From: Paguma larvata
Taxonomy: Eukaryota; Chordata; Mammalia; Carnivora; Viverridae
DNA: 64,000 bases
Reading direction: 5' to 3'
NCBI GenBank assembly: GCA_030068075.1
Contig: CM057826.1
Span: 61,539,312-61,603,311, forward strand
A program made the translations under genes and the position numbers. Within the stretch, counting starts at the first letter, position 1. Each line of letters opens with the position of its first letter. Under the pieces are notes generated by a model that was not told the origin of the DNA, made no database searches, and was given only the letters and a program-made list of their open reading frames with translations. Below are positions 1 to 10,015 of the stretch, in pieces.

Positions 1-8
1 GTATTTCT

Positions 9-32
9 CCCGGTAGGAAACCCGGTAGGAAA
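9..32. repeat. 12-bp direct tandem repeat, two copies
   Basis: The unit CCCGGTAGGAAA occurs twice back to back (9-20 and 21-32). It is a short duplication at the window edge; no function can be assigned. Confidence 0.8.
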
Positions 33-157
33 CCAATACACACAGGCTGATAAAGGACGGACTACGGCTATTGCACAAAGTTTCCATCTAAAGGTAACCA
101 ATAGAATGAAAATACAAAACTTCGTAAATATATAGCTGCCCCCACCCAACGACTTCC

Positions 158-604
158 TGCAGTTTTGCCATCTGTGGTTTTGGGTTACTTGTGGTCAACC
201 GCCATCCACCACCCAGATGTCTGGTCAGAGGATCGATAGTGAATTAACGCTCCGTCGCAACCCTCGGCTCATTCGCCTTCCTTTATTACATAGGCATTTT
301 ATCACTTATTCGCACAAGAAGGGTGAGCACAGGGCAATAAGATATTTTCAGAGAGAGAGAGAGAGAGAGACCCCACATTCACCTAACTTTTATTGAGAAT
401 AACAGCATGTTATTCTAATTATTCTATTTTATTAGTCATTACTGTTGTTAATCTCTTCCTGTGCCTGATTTATAAATTAAACTTTATCATAGATACGTAT
501 GCATAGGAAAAAACAGTATACATGGCGTTCAGTTCTAACCGGGGTTTTACACACTCAGCACAATCTTGGAACATGTTCCCTACGGATGAGGGGGGAATGC
601 CCTA
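158..604 (-). mobile_element. MER2/Tigger-type DNA transposon remnant
   Basis: Reading along +, this matches the reverse strand of the non-autonomous Tigger (MER2) fossils. Landmarks in order are a stretch ending near TTGTGGTCAACCG, then GGCATTTTATCA, ACAAGAAGGGTGAGCACAG, CAATAAGATATTTT followed by a GA run (350-371), TTGTTAATCTCTTCCTGTGCC, TTTATAAATTAAACTTTATC and a terminal GGATGAGGGGGGA at about 585-597. No transposase frame remains. It is an old, immobile copy; the GA run belongs to the family and is not a separate microsatellite birth. Confidence 0.8.
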
Positions 605-787
605 CCAAAAGAAATAGGCCTCTCAGAACGTACCATGTTTTATTGTTTTGTTTGGTAACGGGGTAGATATTTTACATAATTTTTGAAAAGCAAAGCAAAA
701 AGAGAAAACAAAACCTCGCTGCATAGGAAGGGAGTGGCAGAACTATTCACAGAAGAATGATTTCAAGTTACTTTTTAAAAGTAACTA
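605..787. other. Single-copy A-rich stretch
   Basis: No gene or repeat is recognised. It ends in GTAACTA, which is also the target-site duplication of the next SINE. Confidence 0.5.
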
Positions 788-1001
788 GGGGTGCCTGGGA
801 GGCTCAGTCAGTTAAGCACCTGACTTGGGCTCAGGTCATGATCTCACAGTTCGTGGGTTCCAGCCCCACGTCGGGCTCTGTGCTGACAGCTCAGAGCCTG
901 GAGCCTGCTTTGGATTCTGTGTCTCCCTCTCTCTCTGCCCCTCCCCTGCTCACGCTCTGTCTGTCTCTCTCAGAAATAAATAAACATTAAAAAAAAAAAA
1001 A
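788..1001 (+). mobile_element. Felid tRNA-Lys SINE (SINEC_Fc-type)
   Basis: The element runs from GGGGTGCCTGGGAGGCTCAG through the tRNA-derived head (A-box-like GGCTCAGTCAG, B-box-like GGGTTCCAGCCCC), the GTGCTGACAGCTCAGAGCC body and a CT-rich run to an AATAAATAAACATTAAAA tail. It is flanked by GTAACTA at 781-787 and 1002-1008, the probable target-site duplication. Such elements are copied by L1 machinery and encode no protein. A second SINE begins immediately after the right-hand duplication. Confidence 0.95.
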
Positions 1002-1008
1002 GTAACTA

Positions 1009-1261
1009 GGGGCGCCTGGGAGGCTCAGTCGGTTAAGCATCTGATTTCAGTTCGGGTCATGATCTCGCAGTTTGTGGTTTGGAGCCCCGCGTTGAGCTCT
1101 GTGCTGACAGCTCGGAGCCTGGAGCCTGCTTCAGATTCTGGGTCTCCCTCTCTCTCTGTCCCTCCCCTGCTCACGCTGTCTCTCTCTCTCTCTCTCTCTT
1201 TCTCAAAAATAAATAAAAAGCCATTAAATTTTTTAAAAAATAAATAAACATTAAAAAAAAA
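1009..1261 (+). mobile_element. Felid SINE, second of a tandem pair
   Basis: Same orientation and family as the element just upstream, with a 5' end directly abutting the GTAACTA duplication. The CT-rich part is expanded (a TCTCTC run at about 1181-1200) and the tail is doubled: one AATAAATAAAA block, then a second TAAATAAACATTAAAA block. No matching duplication follows its 3' end, so the pair may have arisen by recombination or by insertion at the first tail. Confidence 0.93.
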
Positions 1262-1724
1262 GAATACAGACTATTGGGAACACTTCGATGGACACAGGAG
1301 CCCATCTGAAAGGGCTCCATTGGTCAAAGCAAGATTAATTTCAGCATCGAGAAAAATAGTCACTAAAAAGGATTGAAAAATCACGCACAGCCTATGAAAT
1401 GTGTAAGTTCAAAATGATACCAAAAAACCTCCTTGGTTCCTTTGTGAGTTGCCGGGCACCAACTCGGGATGCTGGAAACTGATAAACAAGGGACAAGCGT
1501 TGATCTCGCATTTCCTGTACAGAGCGGATTGCAGGAAAACCAAGTCATCGATAAGAAGTTCTTCGCTATAGAAGAATCACAGGGAAAAAATGATAGCCTT
1601 GGAAAATGAGCAGTTTGCCATCCCTAACGCAATAACACTTCCGTGCCAGTGTGACTCCAACTTCTTTTCATCATCATCCCCCTAAGGGTCCCTTTTAGAC
1701 ATTTAATCACAACCCCCATGGGAC
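1262..1724. other. No recognised feature
   Basis: A moderately AT-rich single-copy stretch. Only short open frames occur, and I see no repeat family I can name. Confidence 0.4.
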
Positions 1725-1779
1725 TTTTTTGAATGTTTATTTGTTTTTTCGAGAGAGCAGATGAGAGGGGTTGAGGGGC

Positions 1780-1815
<36 letters not shown>

Positions 1816-1941
1816 TCGCAAGCAGGTTCTGTGCTCTCAGCACACAGCCTGACGGGGGGCTTGATCTCACGAACCAGGAGATCATGACCTGAGGCGAAAC
1901 CAAGAGTCGGCCGCTTGACTGACTGAGCCACCCAGGTGCCC
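1725..1941 (-). mobile_element. Felid SINE, diverged
   Basis: Reverse copy: a T-rich start (tail complement), a GA run at 1782-1803 (CT-run complement), then GAGATCATGACCTGAG and GACTGAGCCACCCAGGTGCC, the reversed head. The flanks share only an approximate CCATGG, so the target-site duplication is decayed or short. Confidence 0.93.
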
Positions 1942-2194
1942 GCCTCCACGCCATGGAATTTTAATGCCACAGATATACTGTATATCCGTTTATATACTCT
2001 CTATACACCTTTGCTTTATACATTAAAAGAATATGATTGTTTCCTATTCCCCTCCCCAAACTAATTCTGGCCTCTTTGGAGGCTTGATCACCCCCGTTGC
2101 GAATGCCTGATTTAGACAATGGTCATTGGTGATCTGAGGGTGAACTGTCTCATGGTGAGATCCCCTGACACCATCTGAACCTGCTCATCATTCT

Positions 2195-2407
2195 CTTTTT
2201 TTTGCAACGTTATTTTTTTTTGAGAGACATAGAGACAGAGCGTGAGCAGGGGAAGGGCAGAGAGAGAGGGAGATACAGAATCCGAAGCAGGCTCCAGGCT
2301 CTGTGCCGTCAGCACAGAGCCCGACGCGGGGCTCAAACTCACAGACCGTGAGATCATGACCTGAGCTGGAGTCGGCTGCTTAACCGACTGAGCCACCCAG
2401 GAGCCCC
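2195..2407 (-). mobile_element. Felid SINE with 8-bp TSD
   Basis: Reverse copy ending in ACTGAGCCACCCAGGAGCCCC. ATCATTCT flanks both sides (2187-2194 and 2410-2417). The internal GAGAGACATAGAGACAGAG segment matches the copies at 42.8 and 62.1 kb rather than the GA-run copies, which suggests a shared subfamily. Confidence 0.95.
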
Positions 2408-2698
2408 TTATCATTCTTAAGAATGCGGAACGACAGACGGAGTGAGCCTTTTATATAAAGCAATACAGAAGTAAACAGCCCACTGAGTAATACTTGCAAA
2501 AAAAAAGAAAGCGCTGAATCCGAATGGAACCTCACATCAGTTTAGAAGCAAAGGAGACGGGCACGTGTGGTACAGCGGGAGGAAACAGTGAGACCCTGAA
2601 CACACAAGTCCGACAGGACAAATGCCCCACTTTCCTCTACAAATGAAGGGGGGCGAGAAGGAGAGGGGGCAGGAGCTATTATAGATGAGAAGACATTT

Positions 2699-2918
2699 TT
2701 TAAAAAAAAATTTTTAATGTTTATTTATTTTTGAGAGAGAGAGAGACAGAGAGTGAGTCGGGGAGGGACAGAGAGAGAGGGAGACACAAAATCCGAAGCC
2801 GGCTCCAGGCTCTGAGCTGTCAGCACGGAGCCTGATGTGGGACTCGAACCCATGAACTGTGAGCTCGTGACCTGAGCCGATGTCGGAGGCTTCACCGACT
2901 GAGCCACCCAGGCGCCCC
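2699..2918 (-). mobile_element. Felid SINE with perfect 15-bp TSD
   Basis: Reverse copy with the GA-run form of the tail-proximal region. GATGAGAAGACATTT is present without mismatch on both sides (2684-2698 and 2919-2933). The intact duplication and near-consensus head suggest a fairly recent insertion. Confidence 0.96.
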
Positions 2919-2969
2919 GATGAGAAGACATTTAAGAGACACAGCCACCAATGTAATGTGCGGGTCTTA

Positions 2970-3600
2970 TCAAACATAGTTTGGGTAAGATGATATTAAG
3001 GAATTAGCATTAATTTTGTTGGGTCTGATAATAGTATTGTGGATATGATTTTTTAAAATCTTTGTCTCTTAGAAAATCATATTATCGTATTTATGAGGGA
3101 AATCATATGAGGTCTTGAGTTTGACTTAAAGTATTCCGGGCCCCTCCTCACCAAAAGGGAAACAGTCAGGGATGAAGACTGAGGAAACAGGAAAGGCAGA
3201 CTGTTCTTAACTGTCGAGGCTGGGTGATGATACTTCTTACTGTGGTTGAGATTCCTCATGATAAAAATGTTTTGTTAAAGTTATTTGCTTGTCCAGGGGC
3301 GCCTGGGTGGCCCCGTCGGTTGAGGGTCCAACTTTGGCTCAAGTCATAATCTCTCGGCTCATGAGTTCGAGCCCTGAGTCGGGCTCTGTGCTGATGGCTC
3401 AGAGCCCAGAGCCTGCTTTGAATTCTGTGTCCCTCTCTTGCCCTGCCCCTCCCCTACTCATGCTCCCTCTCTCTCTCAGGAATCAATACACGTTAAAAAA
3501 AAATTTTTTTAAATAAAGTTATTTGCTCATCCAAAACATCCTAAACCAAACATAAAATAAAGAAGGCCACCAACCAATGCCTCACTGGAATGAGGGGCTC
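2970..3600 (+). mobile_element. Ancient L1M-like 3' end, interrupted by a SINE
   Basis: Contains GATAATAGTATTGTGG, then a T/A-rich step and TTTGTCTCTTAGA, and near 3215 GAGGCTGGGTGATGATAC, ending CATGATAAAAATGTT. These are landmarks of an old mammalian retroelement 3' region that I associate with L1M or HAL1; the exact family is uncertain. The felid SINE at 3296-3514 splits it. No open frame remains. Confidence 0.5.
3296..3514 (+). mobile_element. Felid SINE inside an older repeat
   Basis: Forward copy starting GGGGCGCCTGGGTGGCCCCG. AAAGTTATTTGCTTGTCCA at 3277-3295 recurs with two differences at 3515-3533, a 19-bp target-site duplication. This dates the SINE after the surrounding L1M-like sequence. 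Confidence 0.95.
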
Positions 3601-4370
3601 CAGTTTTTCACAGAAGCTTGAAACTGGGTTTTTGTGGGAACTCTCCCAAGTTTTAAATGTCAACGGCAAATTCTGCATTGTTTTAAGGATCCCTGCGGGG
3701 ACCCGCGGTGGGTCCAACGTAACCGGTGAGCCCCCAGTCTGAGATCGTAGGGGAAAAAAAAGCCCAACTCCATTGCTTTGATCAAAAGCAGTCCTTTCTG
3801 CCCCGAAAATAACTTGTCTGCTTTTAGTTTGAAACTTTGTGGTTATTTTTGAAATGCCAGTGTGTTTTCCTAAGGATGACTAAAGCAACAATTGATTTGG
3901 GAACTGTATTTCCAGGCCGCGTTTTCTCGCTGGGTCTGAAAGCACTACCCCCGTCCGGCTTCCTCTTCCTCAATGTCTCTGTGACACTCGACTCTGCCTC
4001 CGTCCCCACTCCCTCCCAACGCCCCGTCTTGGTGTTCTTCCCCCCTCCCCCGCCTCCCCCGCCCCACTTTTCTTTGAACCCCCAGTCACACAAGACAGGC
4101 CCCCATTTCTCACCCTCTCACACTCCCCTTGGCGGGCTCCCAGGATTTGTTAGCTGTGCCGATGACTCCAAGTGCCCGCCTCCAGCCCAGCCCACCCTCC
4201 TGCTGATTTTCCAGGGTGTCTCCAAGACATCTCAACCCACCCTGCTCCAACCCAAGGCATCGTCTTTTTTCCCCTGCCCCTCCCCTCTCTTGACCTCACT
4301 GTGAACAGGGCTACCATGCTCAGAAATTTTAAGTTGGGATATCTAACAGCTGAATGATCTCAGACTTGGT
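3601..4370. other. Single-copy DNA with pyrimidine-rich tract
   Basis: The + strand is C/T-rich from about 3990 to 4300, with a near-pure CCT/CCC tract at 4038-4067. A 155-codon open frame crosses it but is a by-product of the skewed composition; I see no recognisable domain. No repeat family is recognised. Confidence 0.5.
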
Positions 4371-4374
4371 CTAC

Positions 4375-4770
4375 GTTCTTGCATGTATCCCATTTAACAA
4401 ATATTGATTGGGTACCTACCGTGTGCCAGGCACTCTCTGGGTGCTGGGAACACAAGCCCACGACAGAGTCTTTGCTCTGATGAAGCTGACAACATACAGA
4501 CGAGTTCATGTATAATATAGCAGGGCAAGGCAACAGAGGGTGACCCTGAAGAGGGGACCCTGGAGCAGATGCCTGGGTGAAGTGAGGGAGCGAGCCACGT
4601 AGATACCTGGGGAAGAGGGTTCCAGGCAGAGAGAACAGAACGTGAAAAGGCCCTGAGGCAGATTCCAAGGACAGTAAGTAGGCCAGAAAGGCTGGAATCA
4701 GGGAGAGGACTAAGAGAAGAAATTAGAGAAATAGCAAGGATCTGGGGGGTGCAGGGTCTTATCAGTCACG
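4375..4770 (-). mobile_element. L2 LINE 3' fragment
   Basis: The + strand reads as the reverse of the L2 3' end: AACAAATATTGATTGGGTACC, GTGTGCCAGGCACTCTCTGG, then GTGAGGGAGCGAGCCACG, TTCCAGGCAGAGAGAACAG and AAAGGCCCTGAGGCAG. It directly abuts an L1 piece on its right. L2 has been inactive since before the placental radiation; this copy is non-coding. Confidence 0.75.
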
Positions 4771-4773
4771 GGA

Positions 4774-5606
4774 CCCAATTAAAAAGTGGACAAAGACTTG
4801 ACTAGACATTTCCCCAAAGAAGACGCCCAAGTGGCCGCTATGCACGTGAAAGACATCCAATCACTAGTCATCAGGGAGATGCAAATCGAGACCGCAGTGA
4901 GACCCCACTTCACACCTTCTAGAAGGGCCAGAATGAAAAAGGCGGCCAGCGAGTGCTGGCCCGTGAGGAGGGGGAAGCTGAGAACCCTCAGACTCTGCTG
5001 GAGAAGATGTAAAGTGGTGCCGCTGCCTTGGAAAATACTCGGGCAGTTCCCGAAAAACATTAAATACAGAACCACCACATTCTGCCCCTAGAAATGTACT
5101 CCGGAGAGCTGAAAACGGATGTCGCGCAGAAACGGGAACAGGAATGTCTATAGCAATATTCTCCCTAATAGCCACGGAGCGGAAACACCCGCCTGCCCGT
5201 CACCCGGTGATCGGAGAAGCAAAAGGTGATATATCCAGACAATGGGGTATTATCTGGCAACGAAAAGAAAGCAAGTTCTGATTCATGGGACAACACGAAT
5301 GAATTGAAAACGTGCTCGTGAAAGGAGCTGGACACAGAAGGCCAAGTACGGCGTGATTTCGTCTATGTGAAATGACCCAAATCGTTCAGTCCTTAGAAAT
5401 TAGTGACGACAGGGAGTAGGGGAGGGAGGAGATGGGGAGTGACTGCTAATGGCTACGGGGCTTCTTTGGGGGATGGCAGAAAGGTTCTGGAACCAGACAG
5501 TGGTCGTGGTTGCACGACCTTGTGGCTATCCCCCAAATCACGGAATTGTACACTTAGAAATGTCCATTTCCCGGGCTGTGAACTAGATCTCAATTTTAAA
5601 ACACTC
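4774..5606 (+). mobile_element. L1 LINE fragment: ORF2 tail plus 3' UTR
   Basis: Begins CCAATTAAAAAGTGGACAAAG and continues through GACATTTCCCCAAAGAAGA, ATCAGGGAGATGCAAATC and GAGACCCCACTTCACACC, the C-terminal coding end of L1 ORF2. It then runs into 3' UTR landmarks (ATGACCCAAATCG, GGGGAGTGACTGCTAATGG, AATTGTACACTTAGAAATG). A 101-codon open frame at 4786-5091 is the ORF2 remnant, without reverse-transcriptase motifs. It is 5'-truncated and inactive. Confidence 0.85.
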
Positions 5607-5744
5607 TGGAGGTGCAGGGGCTCCGTCTCTCTGGCCTGTCCGCACCGCCCCTGCCCCATCCCAGTCCCAGCGGTCGCCCCTGAACGGAGGCCGCGGCCAT
5701 CAGACTAGGCCGGCTGCTCCCTCCCTGGCCCCGCGCAGCACCCG

Positions 5745-6285
5745 TAGTGCTCCTTGGTGACTGTAAATCACGCCGTGCCCCTCCCGTCGGCAAAGCCCTC
5801 CAGGGACCTCCCACGCCACTTGGAATCGATGTCAGTCTGCCTGCAGCCAGAGGACCCTGCGTGACTCGCTCGGGCCCGCCTCCATCTCACCCTCATTCCG
5901 CCTGCCCCTCACCATCGTCGTCCGGACACACCGGCCTCTCTCTGTGCCTCGGACGCCCGCGCCTGCTCCCGCGCCGGGGCCCTTTGCTTGCTGATCTCTC
6001 TGCTAAGATTGCTGTTCCCCGCGTGTGGGCAGCCCCTCTTCATTCAGGGCTCAGCTCCCAGCTCGCCCCCTCGGGGCGACCGCCCCGGCCAGCCTGTCCC
6101 AAGCGGCCTTCTTCGCCCCCGTGTACCTCCTGCGGGGCGCTTCCGCGGCCTGCACCCGCCCGGTTCACCTGTGAGGTCACCCCTCACAGATCTCCCCCCA
6201 CCTCTAGAGCGTGAGCTCCCTGAGAGCCGGGCTCGGCCCAGCGTTGGGCCCACAGCGGGATCTCGAGAGAATAAATGAGTCCTCA
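5745..6285 (+). mobile_element. L2 LINE 3' fragment, unusually CpG-rich
   Basis: Landmarks are CAAAGCCCTCCAGGGACCTCC near 5790, GGGCCCTTTGCTTGCTG near 5977, and CTAGAGCGTGAGCTCCCTGAGAGC at about 6206, ending AGAATAAATGAGTC. This is the order of the L2 3' end. Frequent CpG (for example around 5940-5980 and 6060-6160) sets it apart from the other L2 copies here. Confidence 0.65.
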
Positions 6286-6289
6286 CGCA

Positions 6290-7190
6290 TCTGTCGCTTA
6301 CCGCTTACCCTGTGGTCAAGTGGCCCGACTCGCCTGAGCCTCTGGTTCCTCATCCCAAGAGTCCTTGCCCCGGGTGGTGGTCACCTGGATGCTCGTGTTC
6401 AAACGACTCACGAAGCCGCCCGTTCGTGGGGCAAGTACTTTTCTGAACATGTAGTATTTTTCACACACGTGTTTTCACAAGCACGGAAAGCTCTGGGACC
6501 GATGAGAACGTCTCACGTTCACGGTCACATGCCAGCGTATTTCCCTGCAGACTGCTTCGGGAGCAGATCTCCCTGGCGAGGGCACCTCCCAGGGCCCAGG
6601 GGAGAACTGGCTGGACGAGAGGGCAGAGGAGGGAACCGGTCACGTGAGCCCTGAGGGAATCGCCCCGGGGGACTCTGCACGGTGGGGGGCGGGGGGATGG
6701 GAAAAGGTTCAGGCTTGGGACCACGTCTTAGCCAAGGGAGGAGCCCGGGGGTTAAAGGCAAAGTCTGGTGTCTGAGCCAGAACCGGAAAGCTAAATGGCA
6801 CCTGCACGCGGTGTGCTCCTGCGGGAGCCTCTTCGGGTTATTTTAACACTGAGCTGGGGGTGGCAGGTTTCCGAAGGCCCGTTTCCCTGGTTACCTAGAC
6901 CCACTCTTCCTAGCCCGAAGGGTGACTCACGACAAATGCTAAACACATGAGTACACGCGTGTGTCTCCGCACGCACGCCTGTGGACCGGCCCGGCATTTG
7001 AAACGGGCCCGGCGGGTATCTTCAAGATCGCATAGCGTTCACGCTCTGTTGAAAGACACGTTGGCCTGGGCAACCAAGAACTGAAAACATGTCCCAACTC
7101 TCGTCCCAATATTTCTGCCTCCAAGATGGTTCCCTCATGATGCCATCAGAAACAAGAAATCGGTTTCTGCAGAAAACTGTTCGTCCCTCC
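6290..7190. other. Single-copy GC-moderate DNA
   Basis: No gene is recognised. A G run (about 6684-6695) and several short shadow frames are present. A weak MIR-like phrase (GCCTCTGGTTCCTCATC, about 6337) is too short to call. Confidence 0.4.
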
Positions 7191-7194
7191 CTTA

Positions 7195-7551
7195 TCAACT
7201 CCGATGAGAATTTGGAAACTACTTAGCGTTCAAAAATAGAAAATGATTAAGTGAACCACTTTGAGACACATGAGGAAATATATTACGGTCATTAAAATTC
7301 TATTTGGGGAGAGCTGGTAATAACCGGGAGGGAAAGAGGATACAAAATTGAAATTATAGATGATTACGACTGTGACAACAGCGAAACCTTCTCCACAGAA
7401 AAATACCATAACAAAGAAATCCAATTCAATAGTAAATAGTTATCTTCGGGGGGTGGGAAGGAAATGGGAGGATCTTTGTCTTATGATTTTCTAGAAGGAA
7501 TTTTCCTAAATTATCAAAACACTTTGATTACTTAAAAAAAAAAAATCTAGA
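7195..7551 (+). mobile_element. L1M-like 3' region
   Basis: AT-rich sequence with landmarks of old L1 3' ends: GATTAAGTGAACCA, TATTACGGTCATTAAAATTC, and GTGGGAAGGAAATGGGAGG followed by an A-run. It is interrupted at 7552 by a felid SINE and may continue to about 7800. Family assignment is tentative. Confidence 0.45.
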
Positions 7552-7766
7552 CGGGCACCTAGGTGGCTCAGTCGGTTAAGCAGCCGACTTCGGCTCAGGT
7601 CATGATCTCACGGTCTGTGAGTTCGTGCCCTGCGTCGGGCTCTGTGCTGGCGGCTCAGAGCCTGGAGCCTGCTTCAGATTCTGTGTCTCCCTCTCTCTCT
7701 GCCCTTCCCCTGCTCATACTCTGTCTCTATGTCTCTCAAAAATAAATAAAAGTTAAAAATTTTTTT
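7552..7766 (+). mobile_element. Felid SINE with 11-bp TSD
   Basis: Forward copy beginning CGGGCACCTAGGTGGCTCAG. AAAAATCTAGA flanks it at 7541-7551 and 7767-7777. It carries the GTCTCTATGTCTCTCAAAAAT ending seen in reverse in the 2.2, 42.8 and 62.1 kb copies. Confidence 0.95.
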
Positions 7767-7779
7767 AAAAATCTAGAAA

Positions 7780-8230
7780 AGTACATGAATACAAATACAC
7801 GCAAGAAGGCAAAAATTGTGAAGTTTGGTGTCGTGGGACAGGAGAGTGAAGAGGGAAACTGAGGCACAGAGCGGGCAAGGAAAGGGAGCTACAAGATGAG
7901 TCCTTCTTTATGGTTTACGCGTCTCAACATCCGGCAGCCCGTGAACGTCAAAACCAGAATTTTGTGTGCACTTGGGTCAACTTCAAGTTCGGGCTCTTAC
8001 CCACTGATTGCCCCCTCCCGTTGCCACCACTGTCATCATGGCTGTCCACTTCCTGAATTCAAAGACGCTTTTTTTTTTTTTTTCACGTTTTAACATTTCT
8101 GAAATCAGGGTATTTCATACAAGCGATAGAGCAGCTTTTTTTTCCCTCTCTCTCCAAGAGCTTATTCAATCAATGATTCATCTATAATCAATGATGTTAC
8201 ATAATTAAGGAAATGTTGTCACCGCTGCTT
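7780..8230. other. Single-copy DNA with poly-T
   Basis: No gene is recognised. A T run lies at about 8069-8083. The first part may continue the L1-like flank. Confidence 0.4.
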
Positions 8231-8234
8231 TCCA

Positions 8235-8405
8235 CTGAGTTATTATGTGCCAGGAACTGTACATAGTTCATCGGCTCCTCCCAGCACCTCTCTGACAGAA
8301 GCAGTTCACGTACTGCTTTAGAGATGAAGAATGAGGCTCAGCGGAGTGAGTGAGTGAGGCCCAAGGCCACCCAGGAAGCCAGCGGCTGAGCCAGACTCTG
8401 TCCCC
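8235..8405 (+). mobile_element. MIR SINE fragment
   Basis: Shows TTATTATGTGCCAGGAACTG, then AGATGAAGAATGAGGCTCAG and GCCCAAGGCCACCCAGG, in the order of the MIR core and 3' half. It is an ancient tRNA-derived SINE, immobile, with the usual high divergence. Confidence 0.7.
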
Positions 8406-8505
8406 CTAAGCGTCGTGGAATCTAGTTCGTCTCCTCCAAAACATTCGGCCTGTGCCCCTCCACAGTTTGGCCCTGGTTCTCTGTTGATAATCAATAAATC
8501 ATTCT

Positions 8506-8955
8506 CTCTCTCTCTTTTTATTTTTTTTATTAATTTTTTTATTTTTTATGAGAGAGACTGAGAGCATGAACAGGGGAGGGGCAGAGGGAGAGGGAGACAG
8601 AGAATCTGAAGCAGGCTCAAAGCCCAGCACAGAGCCCAAGGCAGGGCTTGATCTCACAGCTGTGTGATCTTGACCGTGAGACCGTGACCTGAGCTGAGAT
8701 CAAGAGTCAGTTGCTTAGGGGCGCCTGGGTGGGTCCATCAGTTGAGCATCCAACTTCAGCTCAGGTCATGATCTCGCAGTTTGAGAGTTCGAGCCCCGCA
8801 TCTGGCTTGCTGCTGTCAGCCCGTCAGTGCAGAGCCCACTTCGGATCCTCTGTCCCCCATCTCTGTCCCTCCCCCACTTGTGCTCTCTCAAAAATAAATA
8901 CACACACAAAAGAGAGTCACATGCTTAACCGACAGAGCCACCTAGGCACCCCTTG
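8506..8955 (-). mobile_element. Felid-type SINE (outer, host of nested insertion)
   Basis: Reverse copy: AT-rich tail complement at 8516-8552, GA-rich segment, GATCTTGACCGTGAGACCG, then the head resumes after an interruption as CGACAGAGCCACCTAGGCACCCC (8930-8952). AATAAATCATTCT flanks the whole unit (8493-8505 and 8956-8968). It is split by the forward SINE at 8718-8912. Confidence 0.93.
8718..8912 (+). mobile_element. Felid SINE nested inside another SINE
   Basis: Forward copy beginning GGGGCGCCTGGGTGGGTCC and ending AATAAATACACACACAAA. It interrupts the reverse SINE's head: AGAGTCAGTTGCTTA (8703-8717) is duplicated with two changes as AGAGTCACATGCTTA (8913-8927). This is a clean example of SINE-into-SINE insertion. 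Confidence 0.95.
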
Positions 8956-9009
8956 AATAAATCATTCTAAACTAACTTATCAAATCTCTTTCTGGGGGAC
9001 CACCCATCC

Positions 9010-9450
9010 TGCATGAGCAGTCTTTGCTTCCCGCAGAGTTGATTCTACCCCGTCCACATATTTATGTGACTTAAGCCTGGCCAATCTGAATATCATATTC
9101 CCTTAGTCATGGTAATTGAGTCAGAGATGAGTACCTGACCCCAAACAGAGCCAAGGAGATGTCCTTAGATGCGTTCTGTGAATTTCAGAAATACACTGTG
9201 GCTCTTTTCAGCTAGAGAGGAACTAGAATGAAGGTGGAAGGGCTGGAACTGCCGCAGCCACTGCATGACATGAGGCCTTGTAATAGAGTTAACGCTGAGG
9301 TAGCCGAGTCAAGAGAAGGGGAGAGAAAGAAACTGGGTTTTCTTGGCTCAATCCAGGCCAAATAGTAATCATACCCCAGCTATGCTGGTTTAGGTAAGAT
9401 ACTGTTTTCAGGAAACAGTATCAAGTCCTCAAGTCCTCAGTGTCTGATAA
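9010..9450. other. Single-copy or unassigned ancient repeat
   Basis: GTGACTTAAGCCTGGCCAAT (about 9067) and the following layout resemble old mammalian LTR or MER fossils, but I cannot name a family. No coding signal. Confidence 0.3.
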
Positions 9451-9454
9451 TAAC

Positions 9455-9700
9455 GTTCAGACTTCACCATTTGGCCTCCAAGGCCCCCGTATCTGGCTTC
9501 AATCTGCGATTTCCACTTCCAGACTCTGCACATCTTCCTGTAACCCAGTGCTCCGGCTACTTAACGTCACTCGCCCCCAGTGACACACCAGTGCTTTTTC
9601 TTAGAAGCTTTTGTATACGCTGCACCTTCTGCCTCCAATGGCATTCCTCTCCCCTACCCCCCAGAGCAATACAACTTCCTAACAGTCCTAGACGCCCAAA
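9455..9700 (+). mobile_element. L2 LINE fragment
   Basis: CCTCCAAGGCCCCCGTATCTGG at the left, TGCACATCTTCCTGTAACCC, then CACCTTCTGCCTCCAATGGC matches the L2 region that precedes its 3' end. A 135-codon open frame over it (9471-9878) is a shadow. Confidence 0.65.
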
Positions 9701-9892
9701 GACCATGAGCTCCCATCACTATGAGTATCACAGGCAGAATGAAAGGCCTTCAGAGGGGAAGTTACAGAAAGAATTCAAGGCATTAAATATTGGTTCAGCT
9801 CAGCATTTATCTGGCCGGGAGGGGGGGGGCAGTGTCAATAACCACTTGGGTGAGAAATCACCAGGAGGTAATTGTTAAAATATAGACTCACA

Positions 9893-10015
9893 GATGGAAG
9901 CCTCAGCTCAGACCTACACCGTCAGAATCTCCGGGCACGGACCCCAAGACTCTGCCCCTTTATAAAAACCTCCAGGCGGTTCCAATGTTTGCTAACATTT
10001 GAAAACTTCTGGCCT
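9893..10015 (+). mobile_element. MER5A-like hAT fragment
   Basis: GTCAGAATCTCCGGGCACGG, then AAAACCTCCAGGCGGTTCC and ACATTTGAAAACTTCTGG correspond to the centre and right end of MER5A, a short non-autonomous hAT element. No transposase is encoded. Confidence 0.6.

Noticed and set aside
350..371. GA run as an independent microsatellite
   Set aside because: The same run is part of the MER2/Tigger consensus.
788..1001. Functional tRNA gene from the SINE head
   Set aside because: The tRNA-Lys-like A and B boxes are part of the SINE; no complete cloverleaf or 3' terminator arrangement.
4786..5091. 101-codon + frame as a gene
   Set aside because: It is the ORF2 C-terminal remnant of an L1 fragment.
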